From NCBI RefSeq assembly GCF_020216685.1, contig NZ_JAIWNS010000073.1:1-17055 (forward strand): DNA of 17,055 nucleotides. The letters run 5' to 3'. The position numbers were made by a program, and so were the translations under genes. The notes beneath the pieces are model-generated. The model did not search any database, was not told the DNA's origin, and worked only from the letters and a program-made list of their open reading frames with translations. This stretch comes from Methanospirillum hungatei (lineage in GTDB: Archaea > Halobacteriota > Methanomicrobia > Methanomicrobiales > Methanospirillaceae). This document shows, one piece after another, positions 15,426-17,055 of this stretch (position 1 is the stretch's first letter; each line of letters starts with the position of its first letter).

Positions 15426-15836
15426 ATGGTTAATCTGATGGACGATAAAACTGGTGATATGATTGACGGGGTCTTTGGGGGACCGGATACCTTTATTCTG
15501 CTTTTTATCGACATTATCTCACGAATAATCGAGATATTTGCGGTTCTCCTCATCTTTGGTTCGGTGATCAGGGGTTCGGTCAGGTATTTTCTTATACAGG
15601 ACTCCCATACTCCCGATGATCTCCGGAAGTTTACCGGATTCAGACAATATCTCGGCCAATGGTTACTCCTGGGGCTTGAACTCCTCGTTGCAGCGGATGT
15701 CATCAGGACGGTGGCACTTGACCTGACACTTGAACGGGTTGCAGGCCTGGGACTTCTGGTCCTTGTCCGGACATTTCTCAGCTGGGCTCTGGTAGTCGAG
15801 ATGGAGGGAAGATGGCCCTGGCAGCCGGCATCATAA
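15426..15836 (+). CDS. DUF1622-family membrane protein
   Basis: 136 residues from the ATG at 15426; TTG at 15411 and ATG at 15438 are other in-frame starts and none has a strong ribosome site. Three hydrophobic segments: around ILLFIDIISRIIEIFAVLLI, around WLLLGLELLVAADVI, and the C-terminal LGLLVLVRTFLSWALVV. The motif GLELLVAADVIRT is characteristic of DUF1622 proteins, which are widespread in bacteria and archaea and have no proven function. It is divergent from the sensor kinase, with both 5' ends meeting at 15411, and convergent with the rubredoxin (eight-base gap). Confidence 0.8.
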   Translation: MVNLMDDKTGDMIDGVFGGPDTFILLFIDIISRIIEIFAVLLIFGSVIRGSVRYFLIQDSHTPDDLRKFTGFRQYLGQWLLLGLELLVAADVIRTVALDLTLERVAGLGLLVLVRTFLSWALVVEMEGRWPWQPAS

Positions 15837-15844
15837 AAAGAGAA

Positions 15845-16039
15845 TTACCTGATAAAGGTAAACGCTGATTTCGGCTCTTTACAGATTGGGCATCTCCAGG
15901 TTGACGGAAGGTCTTCAAAGGATGTCCCGGGAGGGATGTTCTGGGTTGGATCGCCCTTATCTGGATAATAATACCACCGGCAGGGGTCACACCGCCATAT
16001 TCCTTCCTTTTTGGTCGTGCTCGATACAACACGCTGCAT
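15845..16039 (-). CDS. Rubredoxin
   Basis: 64 residues. The iron ligands are C17-x2-C20 and C50-x2-C53, with exactly the normal 29 residues between C20 and C50, and the conserved core GDPTQNIPPGTSFEDLPSTW. It is a small cytoplasmic one-electron carrier, in methanogens often tied to oxygen or peroxide detoxification. A basic N-terminal extension of about 12 residues precedes the usual start. The glycine that normally follows the second cysteine of each pair is Arg21 and Lys54 here. The ATG at 16039 is the only standard start in frame near the core, yet a strong TATA-like TACATATATACA directly abuts it. Confidence 0.88.
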   Translation of the reverse strand: MQRVVSSTTKKEGIWRCDPCRWYYYPDKGDPTQNIPPGTSFEDLPSTWRCPICKEPKSAFTFIR

Positions 16040-16051
16040 TGTATATATGTA
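16040..16051 (-). promoter_or_regulatory. TATA-like sequence abutting the rubredoxin start codon
   Basis: On the minus strand TACATATATACA ends at the base before the rubredoxin ATG. If it were the rubredoxin TATA box, transcription would start about 20 bases inside the annotated coding region. CTTAAATA at 16083-16090 is a better placed alternative for the rubredoxin. Confidence 0.3.
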
Positions 16052-16082
16052 GGGTTTTCAAGGTAATGACCTTTCAGGCGGG

Positions 16083-16090
16083 TATTTAAG
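16083..16090 (+). promoter_or_regulatory. TATA box of the small membrane protein, possibly bidirectional
   Basis: TATTTAAG is centred 26-27 bases before the ATG at 16113, the classic arrangement of a leaderless archaeal gene. Read on the other strand it gives CTTAAATA about 45 bases before the rubredoxin ATG, so one element could serve both divergent genes. Confidence 0.45.
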
Positions 16091-16112
16091 GTATCACAGA
16101 ATATGTTCTTTC

Positions 16113-16448
16113 ATGACTCGTCCGGATGCAATTACACGGGCACAGATGCCACCTTCATCCAGAGGAAATCCGCTTACACCGGTGATAATCGGAATCATTG
16201 TTGTCATCATATTCTTCGCCCTGCTCCTTCTCTTCACCATTGTCATCCCTCTTACTGCAGAACACGGAGCGGAAAAGCGATCTGACAGGTTTGATACCGC
16301 CGTTAATAATGCCGTGAACCAGGCGATGGAAAATGTGAGAGAGAACGGGACGATCTTTCAAAAAGAACCATCAGTTCCCATGAGTCCGAAGCTGCTTGCA
16401 ATAGAAAAGCCATTTGAAGAGAAGCAGGAGCTGGAAGCACGGAGTTGA
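16113..16448 (+). CDS. Small single-pass membrane protein, function unknown
   Basis: 111 residues. The N-terminal 20 are polar with several prolines; a strong hydrophobic segment spans about 24-48 (VIIGIIVVIIFFALLLLFTI); the rest is hydrophilic and charged, with a helical stretch around residues 55-80 that might form a coiled coil. There is no signal-peptidase site or type-IV pilin-like K/R-G processing motif that I can defend. I do not recognise a family. The start is supported by a TATA box placed for leaderless transcription. It is convergent with the potassium channel (seven-base gap). Confidence 0.65.
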   Translation: MTRPDAITRAQMPPSSRGNPLTPVIIGIIVVIIFFALLLLFTIVIPLTAEHGAEKRSDRFDTAVNNAVNQAMENVRENGTIFQKEPSVPMSPKLLAIEKPFEEKQELEARS

Positions 16449-16455
16449 ACCGGGT

Positions 16456-17055
16456 TTATCCTGACTTTTCATCTCCTGATAACTGAGACCAGAACAGAAC
16501 ATACTCTTCCTGCGTTATATACCCCTTCTCTTTGAGTTCATCAAGTTTATGCACAAGAACGGGAGGTATCTCCTTACTTTTTCTCTTCATTTCGACGGTT
16601 TTCTGCCGTTCCCGTTCTTCGATAAATCCGGTTGCCATGATGGCAGAGGGAAGGGCCAGGACAAGAACCCCGGTCATGGTGACAATTCCGGCAATAAACT
16701 TTCCAAGTGGAGTGACCGGAATAATATCCCCATATCCGACGGTCGTCACCGTCATCACCGCCCACCAGAGGGCCGCAGGAATACTGGAGAACGCCTCAGG
16801 CTGGGCAGGGTACTCGACAACATACATGATAGTTGAGGAGAAGAGGATGATAAATACCAGGAAAAAGAGCATGATGGCAAATATCTCCTTTTTCCGCACG
16901 AATACCCGTCTGAGCTGGATAAGGGAGTCAGAGTACCGGGTAAACCGTCCCAGTTTGAATATTGATACCAGACGAAGGAGGCGGATGAGCGTGATGGCAT
17001 GGGGAAAAAGGAACGGAATGAATATGGGGAGAATAGATAACAGGTCGATGATCAG
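16456..17055 (-). CDS. Voltage-gated-type potassium channel, 5'-truncated by the window end
   Basis: The frame stays open from the stop at 16456 to the last base of the window (199 residues visible); a GTG at 16899 is internal, not the start. From the right edge inward it shows the end of S3 (IDLLSILPIF), a basic S4 (IRLLRLVSIFKLGRFTRY), S5, the pore helix with the K+ filter TVTTVGYGD, and S6. This is the layout of six-segment Kv channels such as KvAP. The filter is intact, so K+ selectivity is expected. After S6 comes a charged cytoplasmic tail of about 50 residues ending in a two-helix, SHOCT-like motif (LDELKEKGYITQEEY). S1 and S2 lie outside the window. Confidence 0.9.
   Translation of the reverse strand: MIIDLLSILPIFIPFLFPHAITLIRLLRLVSIFKLGRFTRYSDSLIQLRRVFVRKKEIFAIMLFFLVFIILFSSTIMYVVEYPAQPEAFSSIPAALWWAVMTVTTVGYGDIIPVTPLGKFIAGIVTMTGVLVLALPSAIMATGFIEERERQKTVEMKRKSKEIPPVLVHKLDELKEKGYITQEEYVLFWSQLSGDEKSG

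Noticed and set aside
16456..16899. Potassium channel as a complete 147-residue protein starting at GTG 16899
   Set aside because: The same frame continues upstream to the window end and encodes S3 end and a basic S4, so the gene is truncated by the window, not short.
1..17055. CRISPR arrays, tRNA or rRNA genes, insertion sequences
   Set aside because: No regularly spaced repeats, no transposase-like frames and no recognisable RNA genes were seen; gaps between genes are all short.

Overview
The window reads as a chromosomal segment of a methanogenic archaeon, most likely one of the Methanomicrobiales (Methanospirillum-like). That placement is an inference. It rests on a complete methenyl-tetrahydromethanopterin cyclohydrolase (mch), an indolepyruvate:ferredoxin oxidoreductase, an HdrD-type iron-sulfur protein, archaeal TATA boxes with probable leaderless starts, and abundant PAS-rich signalling proteins. 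Coding density is high, no gap between genes exceeds about 160 bases, and I see no tRNA, rRNA, CRISPR array, transposase or other mobile element.

Left part (1-5285, + strand): the 3' end of iorA and all of iorB, translationally coupled by an ATGA overlap and followed by a T-run. Then comes a regulatory region with a TATA box, a perfect 9-bp inverted repeat at the expected transcription start and a third related half-site upstream. This precedes a tightly overlapping operon leuA-leuC-leuD-leuB for branched-chain amino-acid (leucine) synthesis. A well-formed ribosome site and a 27-codon reading frame lie in front of leuA and overlap its GTG start, so the operon may be controlled both at the DNA level and by a leader peptide.

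Middle part (5289-9665, - strand): a Na+/phosphate cotransporter-type protein with a PhoU-like tail, an HdeD-family membrane protein, and a soluble chemotaxis transducer with three PAS-like domains.

Redox island (9757-12183, + strand): an HdrD/GlpC-like protein with two N-terminal [4Fe-4S] motifs and two CCG domains (the first degenerate, the second with a run of four cysteines), two tandem split-barrel flavoproteins of the pyridoxamine-phosphate-oxidase class, and a 2[4Fe-4S] ferredoxin. It converges on mch (- strand), with the two stop codons interlocked. The four genes look like a small electron-transfer module of unknown substrate. This is the best candidate in the window for an undescribed system.

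Right part (13252-17055): a REC-PAS-PAS-PAS-histidine kinase (- strand) whose start abuts that of a divergent DUF1622 membrane protein (+), a rubredoxin with unusual residues after its second and fourth cysteines (-), a small single-pass membrane protein of unknown function (+, probably leaderless), and the 5'-truncated end of a voltage-gated-type K+ channel (-) that runs off the window.
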